Source: Lotus japonicus (lineage: Eukaryota > Streptophyta > Magnoliopsida > Fabales > Fabaceae). Taken from it: a DNA stretch of 64,000 bases. Numbering within the stretch: the stretch's first letter is position 1; each line of letters opens with the position of its first letter. Made by a program: the position numbers and the translations under genes. The notes under the pieces are model-generated. The model ran no database searches. It saw nothing but the letters and a program-made list of their open reading frames with translations, and was not told the origin of the DNA. Shown here piece after piece: positions 1-11,219 of the stretch. The DNA is taken from assembly GCF_012489685.1 (NCBI RefSeq), contig NC_080043.1, forward strand, positions 63,853,920-63,917,919, given 5' to 3'.

Positions 1-650
1 GATCCAATCCATCGGATTGAACATACGGATCCGCGCGAGTCGAAAGGTTATCGCTGAATTGATCCAATCCCTCGGATTGAACATACGGATTCACGCGAGT
101 AAAAATGGCAATCGCTGAATCGATCCAATCCCTCTGATTGAACATACGGACTCACGCGTGCCTGAGTGACTACCGCCGAATCGATCCAATCCATCGGATT
201 GAATATACGGATTCGCGCGTGTCGAAAAGTTGTCGCTGAATCGATCCAATCCCTCGGATTGAACATACGGTTTCACGCGAGGTAAAATGGCAATCGCTGA
301 ATCGATCCAATCCCTCTGATTGAACATACGGACTCACGCGTGCCTGAGTGACTACCGCCGAATCGATCCAATCCATCGGATTGAATATACGGATTCGCGC
401 GTGTCAACAAGTTGTCGCTGAATCGATCCAATCCCTCGGATTGAACATACGGATTCACGCGAGGTAAAATGGCAATCGCTGAATCGATCCAATCCCTCTG
501 ATTGAACATACGGACTCACGCGTGCCTGAGTGACTACCGCCGAATCGATCCAATCCATCGGATTGAATATACGGATTCGCGCGTGTCAACAATTATTGCC
601 GAATCGGCCCAACCCGTCGGGTTTGGACATACGGATTCGCGCCGCAAAGT
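1..650. repeat. Tandem repeat, ~61-bp monomer, 182-bp higher-order unit
   Basis: The word GATCCAATCC recurs at 1, 61, 122, 183, 243, 304, 365, 425, 486 and 547, with a diverged copy near 608. Monomers are 60-61 bp. Monomers three apart resemble each other more than neighbours do, giving a 182-bp higher-order period (122/304/486, 183/365/547). Each monomer contains the short inverted repeat CAATCC...GGATTG. The array lies inside the antisense LTR. It makes open frames in several phases that are artefacts of the periodicity. Confidence 0.9.
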
Positions 651-2996
651 CGAAGATACGCCCAACAACATAGCTGCTCCAACATCACAACCACAATAGC
701 TGCTCCAACAGCACAACAACAACTACATACTCGAAGCCCCTCAACTTTCTCAATGCTGGGATCCGACGACACTTCTCGTTTTCCAAAACTATGATTTGCA
801 TCCAAAGCTTCCTTCCGAGATTATTACCATTACTTAAAGATTTAGAGGTTGTTTAATGTCTTATGAGTTTTCTTTACAAAATAATTATCCTTTTAGTCTT
901 ATCGCGAATCCTATAAGTTCTCGGGATCTCCTAATCCCCAAATGACTCCAGAGAATGTCTCGATCCATACAACACCACAACAAGGCCCGAATCTCATTCG
1001 TCCTTTCAAGCTTTCTCAAAACTCTCAAAATAAAATCGGCATGACCTGCCCGCTTTTCTCACCGTTCAGAAACTCAGATTATAGTGCAAAAGCAGAATTA
1101 ACTCATCATAATCAATCAACATGTCATATGTCAATATCTTAAGCAATAACCACATAGCACCTAGCATATAAGGCATGCACCACACATCCTAAATTACCCA
1201 ATTAGCACTTAGCATGTCTTTCACTCATCAAAAACATACAGTAGATGCATCATCTACATTGTCAGCCGAAGCCTCAGAAAACGTTTTCCAATCACACACA
1301 ATTCCAGTGCATAAACAGTAAACAATGTCGAAACATCGACCCTAAGCATTAACTAGAGATTCAGTGAGAAGCCCTCACCTGTAGATTCTCCAGGACGATC
1401 TCCTAACACTTGTTCACAATCAAAGGCTTGCTCCTCTGGGAATTCCTCAAAATCACCTTTAGAGCAAAACCACAGAAATACTATCAGAATCTATCGAAAA
1501 CTAAGTTATCGATACTTACTAAGGTTACTCGAAGTAATCTATACTCTAAGGTACGATAATCTAGCGCGAAAGGACAAGTTTTCGGAAAAGGAATTTTCCC
1601 CCTCCTCCTCTATAGGGCTCGGCCACTTTTCACAATTGTGGGGCTCGATTTTTCTTCGATCAAACTTGGTTCCTATGCTTTCATAAGCCGTAACTAAGGG
1701 TATTCTGAACTCGGAAAAATTATCGGATCAAAAACTGTCGTAGGGGTATTTTGGTCATGGTTTTTAACTTAGGATTTTCAAAACTGAAATCCCAAAAATA
1801 AAATTTTGCAGGGACGTCACCAACGACGTTTATGACAACTAATCCTACTAACACTAAGCTAAGGCGATAGTTTTTAGCCTAAAGGTTGAAGCTTTACCTC
1901 AAAAACTCCAAAAATGGGTATTTAAGGCTAAAATTGATTCCGGCGGAATTCCGGCGACATAACGGAAAATCCAATCCGGCAGAAGTGATCTTGGGCACAT
2001 ATAGAAGAGGTTTAGAATCAGAAATGAAAGATTCAGGATAGTTTTGCAAAAACCCATAAACTATCCGCTCAGAAAACTCTACAGAAAAGCTATGGAAAAA
2101 GCGATCAGAGGTAAGGATTAGCGACTATACCTCGAAACCTTGAAGCAGCAACTGATTAATCGACGATCAAGCAAGAGATGAAGAAAACTCTTCTTCCTTC
2201 CTCTTCAATGGAGCTCGCGGGTTTGGGAGAGAAATGGAGGAGTTCTTGTAAATTTTCTCACCTTTCTTGCTATATGTAGAAGATGGAAATTCGCGGCGAA
2301 ATGAAAGTTTCGCGAATCTGATTTTTTCGGCATCATTCTCCATGAATTCTAAGATAGGTTTTGGCAAAGGAATTCCTAAGCTAAGAAGATGTCTCCTTGT
2401 ATTTTTGGCAACTAATGCAAAGTCGGTGCAAAGTCGGTGTAAAACTATTTTACCCGATAAGTTGCTTTTTGCATCGAATGTCGGAATGGAAAACTTCCTT
2501 CTGAAGAAAGATTGAAATCATCAAGAGAAATGGTTGTACGCGTGTAGAATATTCATTTGAAGCTCTGAATAGATAAAGTCCCCATAGTCGGGTGATTCTA
2601 GGGTTTTGAAATACCAGGGATTCGGTTTCGGCAAACTTCCGATGATTGGAATCGGACGTTCGTAGATCCTAGAGTTTCGCCTCGAAACGATTGTGATATA
2701 TGGAAAAAGAGAAGTTCTAACATTTCTCTGAAGATTTTTGGAATTAGCTTCCGTCGTGCCTAAGAGTGAAAATTAGCTATATACTAGGGTTTCTGACCTA
2801 GATTTAAGCTTATAACGATCGTGCTATAACTTTTATCTATCATATTGCAATCCTTGAACTTTTCCTGAACTTTCTCCTTCATAAATATATTTCATTTAAT
2901 AAACTTTCGTTCAGGTTTCCCTTCACATTACATCAACCCTAATCGTAAATGGAAATCTCTTCCACTTATTCTAAGCTTAAAATCTTGGGTCTTACA
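1..2996 (-). mobile_element. Partial antisense long LTR (Ty3/gypsy type), outer 5' end at 2996
   Basis: Read on the minus strand, this block begins TGTAAGACCC at 2996 and runs off the window start. Long stretches match the solo LTR at 52483-56374 in reverse complement: the 2267-2515 region equals 52963-53232, and the CAACA-rich stretch at 660-720 equals the 26-bp repeats near 54726. The flank at 2997-3001 (AATTC) shows no polypurine tract, so 2996 is the outer 5' edge of the element rather than the 3' LTR junction. The small ORFs here are also present in the other LTR copies and are not genes. Whether this is a solo LTR or the first LTR of a full element cannot be seen from this window. Confidence 0.8.
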
Positions 2997-4018
2997 AATT
3001 CACTACTTAGAGTTATGATCGAGACACAAATAAAATACCAAGCCCTAACAATATGCATATGTTTTGCCAATTTATGGACCGCAGGGCCAAAGTCAGAACC
3101 AAGGGTTGAAGGCAAGAAAAATTTTACCTTGGCTGATTGTGAGTTGAGTTTCCCGTGGCGGTGCGATACACTGATAATTGACAAACGAAGGGGCGCCTTC
3201 CACGAATTAGTCACCGGCGACGCCTACGGTGACCACAAAGAACATTTTGGACGATGCTATAGCAGGCTGTCAGTACGTGTACTGAGGGATCTTTTCCTCT
3301 CTTGAAGAACGACTGACCGATTTTAATGGAAGGTAGGGAACCGAAGGGGAGAGGTTTAAAATTTTTCCTGTTTGGACAATGGAGGGAAGAAAACGTGGCA
3401 GGTTGAAACCATGTTTTAATGTTTGGCTTCCGATGGAAGGGAACGTTTTAGCATCTATTTACAATCTTTACTAATTTTATTACCATGCTTTAATATTATT
3501 TGTTTTAAAAACAGTTATTATACTATAAAAGTAAAATAATAAAATCATGCAGTGTGGACTTCTGGGAAAGGCCACCTATAGGATAAAATCAATACATGCA
3601 CCGGGTAAATTAAGTACAGCAGGAAGGTATGGGTATCATTACCTGAATTTAATGCGGTACAATGTGATGGGATAGGTAGCAAAGGATCAATTGGCAGAAA
3701 ACATGAGAACAATTAAATAATACCTCAAATAATCAACTTAACATTGGTAAACGCAATTGTAGTCAGGTATTGAGTGGGTAACTGGTAGGCGTTCAGACGG
3801 TAAACACTACGCAAATAGGATTGACGAGACACTTTGGGGCTACGGATCACACCAATTACACTGGAAATTGCTTGGAGGGCAGGTCTCCACATATCATGTA
3901 TATCATACAAAACAAGTAGGTCGTAGCAACATCTAAGAACCTTTTCGCTTCCCACATTTCCCTTGCCTCACAAATACTTTTACCCCAAAATCCTCGAAAC
4001 CTCATACATCCATTTTAA
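2997..4018. other. Spacer without a recognised gene
   Basis: This is the flank between the long LTR ending at 2996 and the Cassandra array. A 118-codon + frame (2949-3305) starts inside the LTR and crosses its boundary, so it is not credible. On the minus strand, about 3725-3955 looks mildly exon-like (an open frame with a balanced composition), and could be a decayed exon of the neighbouring Ulp1-type gene, but no domain was recognised. AT-rich stretches lie at 3460-3560. Confidence 0.4.
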
Positions 4019-4023
4019 CCAAA
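4019..4023. repeat. Target-site duplication CCAAA, left copy
   Basis: CCAAA precedes the first Cassandra LTR and is repeated at 6873-6877, directly after the last LTR fragment. This 5-bp direct repeat brackets the whole array as one insertion. Confidence 0.75.
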
Positions 4024-6872
4024 TATAACATCCCGATATGATGACTGGCCTCACGGTGACAACACGAGTCTTTTCAGCGCGCTTTGTCGTCACTTGCGCA
4101 CTTCCCGAGAAAACTTCCTAGGAGGTCACTCATCCCAATATTGCTCCAAGGCAAGCACACTTAACCATGGAGTTTTTATGAGTTGGGCTCCCGAAAAAAG
4201 ATGCATCTTGTTGTTATGAGTAGTACCAATCAAATCTTTTATGCCCTCCTCAACTTTATAGTCCATCCCTATACAGTCTCGGAATACCTCTTGCTCGAGT
4301 GTGAGATTGGTTCATTCATGTGCCCCTCCGCCTAGAAGCCTGCTAGGAGCCGCTCCTTGTCCGTGCCTCACTGCACCGGCGATCACTCCCCGCCCTCGTC
4401 GGCCACGGGGGTCACAGGCCCACCAGCTTCTGCTTGGTTCGTCCCAATACCACACCGTACTGGGAGAGGTCGACTCTGATACAATTTGTAACATCTCGAT
4501 CTGACGACTGGCCTCACGTTGACAACACGAGTCTTTTCAGCGCGCTTTGTTCTCACTTGCGCACTTCCCCAGAAAACTTCCCAGGAGGTCACCCATCCCA
4601 ATATTGCTCCAAGGAAGCACACTTAACCATGGAGTTTTTATGAGTTGGGCTCCCGAAAAGAAGATGGATCTTGATGTTATGAGTAGTACCAATCAAATCT
4701 TTTATGCCCTCCTCAACTGTATAGTCCATCCCTATACAGTCTCGGAATACCTCTTGTTCGGGTGTGAGATCGGTTCATTCATGTGCCCTTCCGCCTAGAA
4801 GCCTGCTAGGAGCCGCTCCTTGTCCGTGCATCACTGCACCGGCGATCACTCCCCTCCCTCGTCGGCCAAGGGAGTCACAGGCCCACCAGCTTCTGCTTGG
4901 TTCATCCCAATACCACACTTTACTGGGAGAGGTCGACTCTGATACAATTTGTATCATCTTGATCTGACGATTGGCCTCACGGTGACAACACGAGTCTTTT
5001 CAGCGCACTTTGTCCTCACTTGTGCACTTCCCGAGAAAACTTCGCAGGAGGTCACCCATCCCAATATTGCTCCAAGGCAAGCACACTTAACCATGGAGTT
5101 TTTATGAGTTGGGCTCCCGAAAAGAAGATGCATCTTGTTGTTATGAGTAGTACCAATCAAATCTTTTATGCCCTCCACAACTGTATAGTCCATCCCTATA
5201 CAGTCTCGGAATACCTCTTGTTCGGGTGTGAGATCGGTTCATTCATGTTCCCCTCCGCCTAGAAGCCTGCTAGGAGCCGCTCCTTGTCCGTGCCTCACTG
5301 CACCGGCGATCACTCCCAGCCCTCGTCGGCCACGAGAGTCACAGGCCCACCAGCTTCCGCTTGGTTCATCCCCGAACCACACCGTTCTGGGAGAGGTCGG
5401 CTCTGATACCATTTGTAACATCCAGATCTGACGACTGGCCTCATGGTGACAACACGAGTCTTTTTAGCGCTCTTTGTCCTCATTTGTGCACTTCCCGAGA
5501 AAACATCCTAGGAGGTCACCCATCCCAATATAGAAAGCACACTTAACATGAAGTTTTTAAGAGTTGGGCTCCCGAAAAGAAGATGCATCTTGTTGTTATC
5601 AGTAGTACCAATCAAATCTTTTATACCCTCCTCAACTGTATAGTCCATCCCTATACAGTCTCAGAATACCTCTTGATCGGGTGTGGGATCGGCTCATTCA
5701 TGTGCCCCTCCGCCTAGGAGCCTGCTAGGAGCCGCTCCATGTCAGTGCCTCACTGCACCGACGATCACTCCCCGCCCTCGTCGGCCACGGGGGTCACAGG
5801 CCCACCAGCTTCCGCTTGGTTCCTCCCAATACCACACCGTACTGGGAGAGGTCGGCTCTGATACCATTTGTAACACCCCGATTTGACGACTTGCCTCACG
5901 GTGACAACACGAGTCTTTTCAGCGTGCTTTGTCCTCACTTGCGCACTTCTCGAGAAAACTTCCCAGGAGGTCACCCATCCCAATATTGCTCCAAGGCAAG
6001 CACACTTAACCATGGAGTTTTTATGAGTTGGGCTCCCGAAAAGAAGATGCATCTTGTTGTTATGAGTAGTACCAATCAAATCTTTTATACCCTCCTCAAC
6101 TGTATAGTCCATCCCTATACAGTCTCAGAATACCTCTTGTTCGGGTGTGAGATCGGTTCATTTATGTGCCCCTCCGCCTAGAAGCCTGCCAGGAGCCGCT
6201 CCATGTTTGTGCCTCACGGCACCGGCGATCACTCCCCGCCCTCGTCCGCCACGGGCGTCACTGGCCCACCAGCTTCCGCTTGGTTCGTCCTCGAACCACA
6301 CCGTACTGGGAGAGGTCGGCTCTGATACCATTTGTAACATCCCGATCTGACGACTGGCCTCACGGTGACAACACGAGTCTTTTAAGCGCGCTTTGTCCTC
6401 ACTTGCGCACTTTCCGAGAAAACTTCCTAGGAGAGCACCCATCCCAATATTGCTCCAAGGCAAGCACACTTAACCATGGAGTTTTTATGAGTTGGGCTCC
6501 TGAAAAGAAGATGCATCTTGTTGTTATGAGTAGTACCAATCAAATCTTTTATGCCCTCCTCAACTGTATAGTCCATCCCTATACAGTCTCGGAATACCTC
6601 TTGCTCGGGTGTGAGATCGGTTCATTCATGCGCCCCTCCGCCTAGAAGCCTGCCAGGAGCCGCTCCTTGTCCGTGCCTCACTGCACCGGCGATCACTCCC
6701 CGCCTTCGTCGGCCAAGTCCATTCCTATACTGTCTCGGAATACCTCTTGTTTGGGTGTGAGATCGGTTCATTCATGTGCCCCTCCGCGTAGAAGCCTGCC
6801 AGGAGCCGCTCCTTGTCCGTGCCTCATTGCACCGGCGATCACTCCCCGCCCTCGTCTGCCACGGGCGTCACA
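4024..6872 (-). mobile_element. Cassandra-type TRIM retrotransposon in tandem array
   Basis: Units of about 463 bp repeat head to tail. Read on the minus strand, each LTR starts TGTGAC and ends GATGTTACA, followed by AA and a tRNA-Met primer-binding site TGGTATCAGAGC (some copies TGTATCAGAG), then a ~70-bp interior and the next LTR. LTRs on the + strand: 4024-4416, 4487-4879, 4950-5343, 5414-5798, 5869-6262, 6333-~6715, and a partial seventh ~6716-6872. Interiors: 4417-4486, 4880-4949, 5344-5413, 5799-5868, 6263-6332. Each LTR carries a 5S rRNA-like segment, the hallmark of Cassandra. There is no coding capacity; the ORFs seen in each unit are periodic artefacts. Such elements are mobilised by proteins of other retrotransposons. 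The array probably grew by unequal LTR-LTR recombination. Confidence 0.88.
4112..4173 (-). ncRNA. 5S rRNA-like segment in Cassandra LTR (first of six)
   Basis: On the minus strand the segment reads AACTCCATGGTTAAGTGTGC, a spacer, then GGGATGAGTGACCTCC and TAGGAAGT. This corresponds to the internal promoter half of plant 5S rRNA (box A near AGTTAAGCGTGCTTGG, box C near GGATGGGTGACCTCC). Equivalent segments lie at about 4575-4635, 5037-5101, 5501-5556 (with an internal deletion), 5956-6020 and 6419-6484. The 5' third of 5S rRNA is not recognisable, so these are LTR promoter-like relics rather than functional 5S genes. Confidence 0.8.
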
Positions 6873-6877
6873 CCAAA
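6873..6877. repeat. Target-site duplication CCAAA, right copy
   Basis: Matches 4019-4023 on the other side of the Cassandra array. Confidence 0.75.
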
Positions 6878-7201
6878 CACCATTAATGGAGCTTCGTTCG
6901 AGTTTGAAGAGAGGTTCTGCACCGAAAACAAGGAAAGCCGACCAATGTTAGGCCACAAACGGGAAACATTTACACCCCCTCTCTACCTCATTGTTAAGGA
7001 TTTGCTACACAAAAACATTTAATGTTTGGTTCTTTTATAGGGCACCCACAATAAATGATGACCACACAGTCCCACAAGAGCATATGGATGCTGGGACCAC
7101 AAAGTCCACTGATGATATCCAGGTAATCTAACGGTTCATCAAATAACAGTTTCTTCATTCTCCTGTAATGCTTTTTGTACTTATGTAGTCATGTGCATCC
7201 A

Positions 7202-7224
7202 ATATATATATATATATATATATT
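7202..7224. repeat. (TA)n microsatellite
   Basis: A run of alternating TA of about 22 bp followed by a T-run. It lies in an intron-like stretch of the Ulp1 pseudogene. Confidence 0.9.
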
Positions 7225-8689
7225 TTTTTGTAAGCATGTACATCCAATGATAAAATAATTTATTTGAAGGTTCAGGGAAACCTAGCAAAAAAGGGCGGGG
7301 GTGAAGAAATAGAAAGGATTGCCCTTGTAGTAGAAGAGATGTCCAAGAAAGTTGAAGTAAGTTCATAAAACAACCAACAACCTCCATTAAAATACACAGA
7401 GTGTCCTATTTGGCGTATGAAGGAATTTATGCCGAATGTAGTATGGTTTTCTGACAAAACAAGCACACTTTTCAGTACCGGTTATATTGGTATCCTTCCA
7501 AACGGCTGAAGATTCAAATTTGGAATTATGCACGGTGTATTGGCCACGGATACTGCTGTATTTACAATCTATCTGAATATAAATTTACCATATTAGCCTT
7601 GTCGTGTTTGCAATGAAGGATTACAGTTGATTTCATTAATTACCGTTATTCGTGTATGACCATATAACTTAAGTTCTGTGTTTTCACAGATAATCGCGAC
7701 CAAACTCGTAGAGGAGGAAGAGAGGTCGCTTGCGATTCTACGTACGGTAAAGAAACTTGAAGAATGGGTTGAAAACATTCTCCAGGTAGACGGTCAAACT
7801 TTTTAACTGGGTTTTCATACGAATTGCCTCCATACATTTTAGTGACGGGGTGTGTTCATGCATGTGCAGGGCACGTGTTCTAAGCCAACCATTGTTGAGG
7901 AACCACGGAAGGTGGTCCACTCCCGGAAAGTCCACGAATCCAGGAAACATGGTCCAGAGAATATAGGAATCGGAAAAACGGATAAACAGAACGGGAAATC
8001 AATCCGCATAGATGGTGATTCTCCCAACACACCAACGCTGTCAAAGAAAAGGGGAATTTGAAGAAACAAAATTAACTCGCCGGAAGATGATTAATCGGAC
8101 CAAGAGGACGATGAAGTCATCGAGATTGAAAAACGCGCTTTTGACGGTTCGAGAGTTGCACATGACCTGTTCTGCACGTCGAAAGAACCAGATACAGTGA
8201 AAAAGGTTGACGAGGATGCTTACGGTTTATTTCAAAAAAATTACCCAGTTATGGACAACATGGAATTCAAACAACAATTGTAACGCAACACAAGTTACTT
8301 GGAACCCTTTTTTGCAGGTGCCCTTGACGGTCAAAACAACCCCAGGGGGACCGCCTTTAGCCCCGAAGAAGTTGCATTTTTCGGGCGCAGCTATTAAGCG
8401 TCAAAAGGTTGAACCCACACGGAAGGGCATGAGGACTGCTGCAAACAGAAGGCCATCAGCAAATGCAAACGCCAAAGACGAACCCAAAGCTGTAATCTCG
8501 CAACTGCACCTTTGCTTAAGACCAAACAACATAACTTCAGGAATTTTAATTATCTTTATTCATTTGGCCAGGACTTGTTAATCAGGACCAATTTTAGGCC
8601 TACTAGAGAAATGGGCCTCAACCCAAAGGAAATCTACCTGGCCGCATATTTGTTCCATCCGAATGCAAGAGCAGGGTAAAGTTTAAAAT

Positions 8690-9190
8690 TGATAACTACT
8701 TACGGGAGTTGGATTTGCCACCCTAGTGGCGGATCTGCCACCCCATGATTTTTAAAGAACAACAATAAATATCATTCATAACTTTAATTAAGTTCCACAA
8801 TACTAATATCATGCTGCTGTGCTAATTTAAACCTTACGTGACATTGTCGTATTATTTTTCTTGGCTCTTTTCCTGGAAATGGTTATTGCACTTTGCACAA
8901 TTTCATTTGTTTTTGTTGCATGCAATTAATGAAATAAAATATTAGAGCCAAACTATAATAGACAGGGTTACAAAAATACTCTCTCCATTCATAATTATAA
9001 GACCTAAAACAAGAATTTCCAATTATTAACAAAACACTAAATGTGTCTAATTAGTGTATTGGTTTTAAGATATGCATTCATTTTTCCATATTTAGTAATT
9101 TACCTTTTGTCATTTTCTCTCACTAATAGTGATTGCATCAATGATTCAATGGTATGTGGTAATTAAAACATTCATATTGAATGCAGGGAA
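8690..9190. other. AT-rich intron-like stretch of the Ulp1 pseudogene
   Basis: No open frame or recognised element. It is AT-rich with short poly-A/T runs, consistent with an intron or a decayed insertion between exon remnants. Confidence 0.4.
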
Positions 9191-9831
9191 ATTATTTTGA
9201 AGATGGGTAAGTTCGAGGCCACTATCGAGAATTACGGGTGCTTCCTTAAGGACACACAAGTTAAGCCCTACGTAATTTTACACTAAATTTTTAATCTCTA
9301 TTACCTTTTTTTTTAACTTGCGATGTTTCCAGAACATTGAAAGCTATATCCTGGCCGTATTGTTAGATGGTGACCTTGTTGGCTACGAAGACAACATGGA
9401 CGGATTTGCACAGCAATACACCAACCACATGGTGTCTTCCACCAGAATTTGAGGTAACTCTGCTGGTTTCCTGTTACAAAATTCGAATACACAAACACCT
9501 CCAACAGACATAATTTGATCAAGAAGTTATTGTTCGACAGAATGATGTGTCGTGGAAGTTTACAAAAGAGGGCGTGAAAGAGATGATGGAGAAATATTCA
9601 ACGGGGTGGTTGCATCCATACAGAGAATTGAAAACTGTTAGCAAATATTTTTTCTCTACGATATTATTTATGTGTTTTTCGATCCTGAATTGACAGGCCA
9701 TGCATTGAACACCAACCTCACATTTATTTTTTAGATTTACTTGCCCTTCGACAACCACTGTGGACACATGTGGCTGATGGTCATCAGTCTGGACAAGCGT
9801 GAGGTGTATTACATTGACTCATTTCGTGAGG

Positions 9832-9836
9832 AAAAC
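9832..9836. repeat. Target-site duplication AAAAC, left copy
   Basis: AAAAC abuts TGTTGG of the Athila LTR and recurs at 39587-39591 after TCATCA of the far LTR. Confidence 0.9.
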
Positions 9837-11219
9837 TGTTGGTCAATCTGCAAGTATACAGAATCTACCCGGTTTTAATTTATCGAACCACAGGGAATTG
9901 GAATGCGAATTTGGTTTAAGAATCAAGTTCAAGGTTTGAAAGCAAATAAAATTCAGTTTTAAGGATTGATTGATGAGTTGATTAATTATAAAGCTAACAA
10001 AGATAAGTGTGTGAAGAACAATGGTGAGCATGCCTTGTGTTCTTGCTTAACTAATTCAGTTTTAGTCAACCTATTCTATCCACAAAACTCTGAGTCTCTC
10101 CTTGATGATCTAGCCTAAACAATCATCTATCGATGCCTCGCATAGACAATCCTCTCAAGCCAAAAGATAAGCACAATTCCTTGATAACCTAAACATTTGC
10201 TAAAGGCATTAAGCATGCAATTCAGACCAACAAACCCCAACCCTTCCTCTATTCCTAGTAAGAAAGCATAGAAAGAGTAATCCCACAACAAGTCCCTAAT
10301 CTATAACAAACTTATGTTTTATTATAGAGAAGCATAAATCTAGTTCGCGATCAAGCTTAAAACATAAAGCATGGATGTGGGATTCAAGGGTTTACTCAGA
10401 GGATTCATGAATAGAAATAGGAATTAAGATTAAAACATCATAAGTCTTACAAAGAACCCAAAGCAAAGGTGTTTAGCCAATCATGGCTATGAAATCCATA
10501 CAAGAAAGTAAAGATGAAACCTGGAACATAAGGCTTAGAGAAAGCTCCTCAAGCTCCAGAACTCAAACCCTCTCTTCTAACTTATGAAAATATGATAAAA
10601 TGACAAAAGGTTTCAAGAGAAATGTCTAAAAACCAATTTATAGGTAAAACATGCGAGTCTGGGCGCTCAGGCGCCAATTCAGAGCGCCTGAGCGCCAATT
10701 CCAGCTCAAAACAAGCTCTCTGGAAGGTAATTGGCGCCTAGGCGCCAATTTCCAGCGCCTGGGCGCCAATTCTAGAAAGCTCAGAAAATGTAACTAGAGC
10801 CTAGGCGCCAATTCCCAGCGCCTAGGCGCTCAAAGCTCGCTGGAAAGACCTTTTAGCTTCTTCATAACTCCTCTTCAAGCCTCTTTAAGCCCTCCTTCAA
10901 TTCCATGCTTCTTAGCCTCCCTTCTCCTTCAGTTTCAGACCTGAAAACTTAACTAACAAGCCAAGGAAATATCTAGAAGCTCAAAGAGCTTATTAGCAAA
11001 GAGGACCCTCAAATAACATAAGAAAATCATGCAAGTCCTAAACTTACTTAAAATGCAAGAAAAGTCCCTATAAAACTACAAAATCACCAAAACAAAGTAA
11101 AGACTCAAAGAAAGATAAAAATGCAATGAGAATGCATGAAACACTAGATGAGACTCAACAAAAAGACTTACAACAAACTAAGAAATGACCCTGAAAACAC
11201 TACTAAACTAGGGTCATCA
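9837..11219 (-). repeat. Athila-like 3' LTR
   Basis: 1383 bp, matching 38225-39586. On the minus strand it contains a TATA box (10633-10644, CCTATAAATTGG) preceded by GGCGC palindromes at 10661-10830. Small ORFs (e.g. 9843-10031) occur in both LTRs and are not genes. Confidence 0.92.
10661..10830 (-). promoter_or_regulatory. GGCGC palindrome cluster and TATA box of Athila 3' LTR
   Basis: Repeated near-palindromes of the form GGCGCCTAGGCGCC / GGCGCTCAGGCGCC are separated by AATTC-containing spacers. On the minus strand the cluster ends about 20 bp before CCTATAAATTGG (10633-10644). The same arrangement recurs in the 5' LTR (39028-39196 with TATA at 39000-39011). Confidence 0.7.

Larger units (their letters stand above)
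6878..9836 (+). pseudogene. Ulp1-like cysteine protease gene, 5' part (transposon-associated)
   Basis: A multi-exon, decayed gene on the + strand. Exon-like segments with plausible GT/AG edges include ~6888-7000 (ends ...FTPPLYLIVK), ~7041-7122, ~7269-7358, ~7690-7786 (Glu/Leu-rich, coiled-coil-like) and ~7867-8060 (charged linker), then conserved-looking but frame-broken stretches at 8080-8690 and 9230-9450, and a final exon from ~9736. That exon reads NHCGHMWLMVISLDKREVYY then IDSF, which fits the C48/Ulp1 peptidase pattern with catalytic His (CGHMW) and Asp (IDSF). Stops and frame shifts show it is dead. Ulp1-domain genes of this form are typically carried by plant Mutator-like elements. 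An Athila element interrupts the last exon after 9836, and the reading frame resumes at 39592. Confidence 0.7.

Noticed and set aside
1..650. CRISPR-like regular spacing of a repeated word
   Set aside because: The spacers are themselves repeated and similar; it is a higher-order tandem repeat in a plant LTR, with no cas genes.
2949..3305. 118-codon + ORF as a gene
   Set aside because: Its start lies in the LTR ending at 2996; no homology recognised; the minus strand is equally open.
4112..6484. Functional 5S rRNA genes
   Set aside because: Only the internal-promoter half is similar, it is embedded in LTRs, and the termini of a 5S gene are absent.
4301..6951. Series of similar + and - ORFs (60-160 codons)
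   Set aside because: They recur at the 463-bp Cassandra period, in several phases; created by the repeat, no domain.
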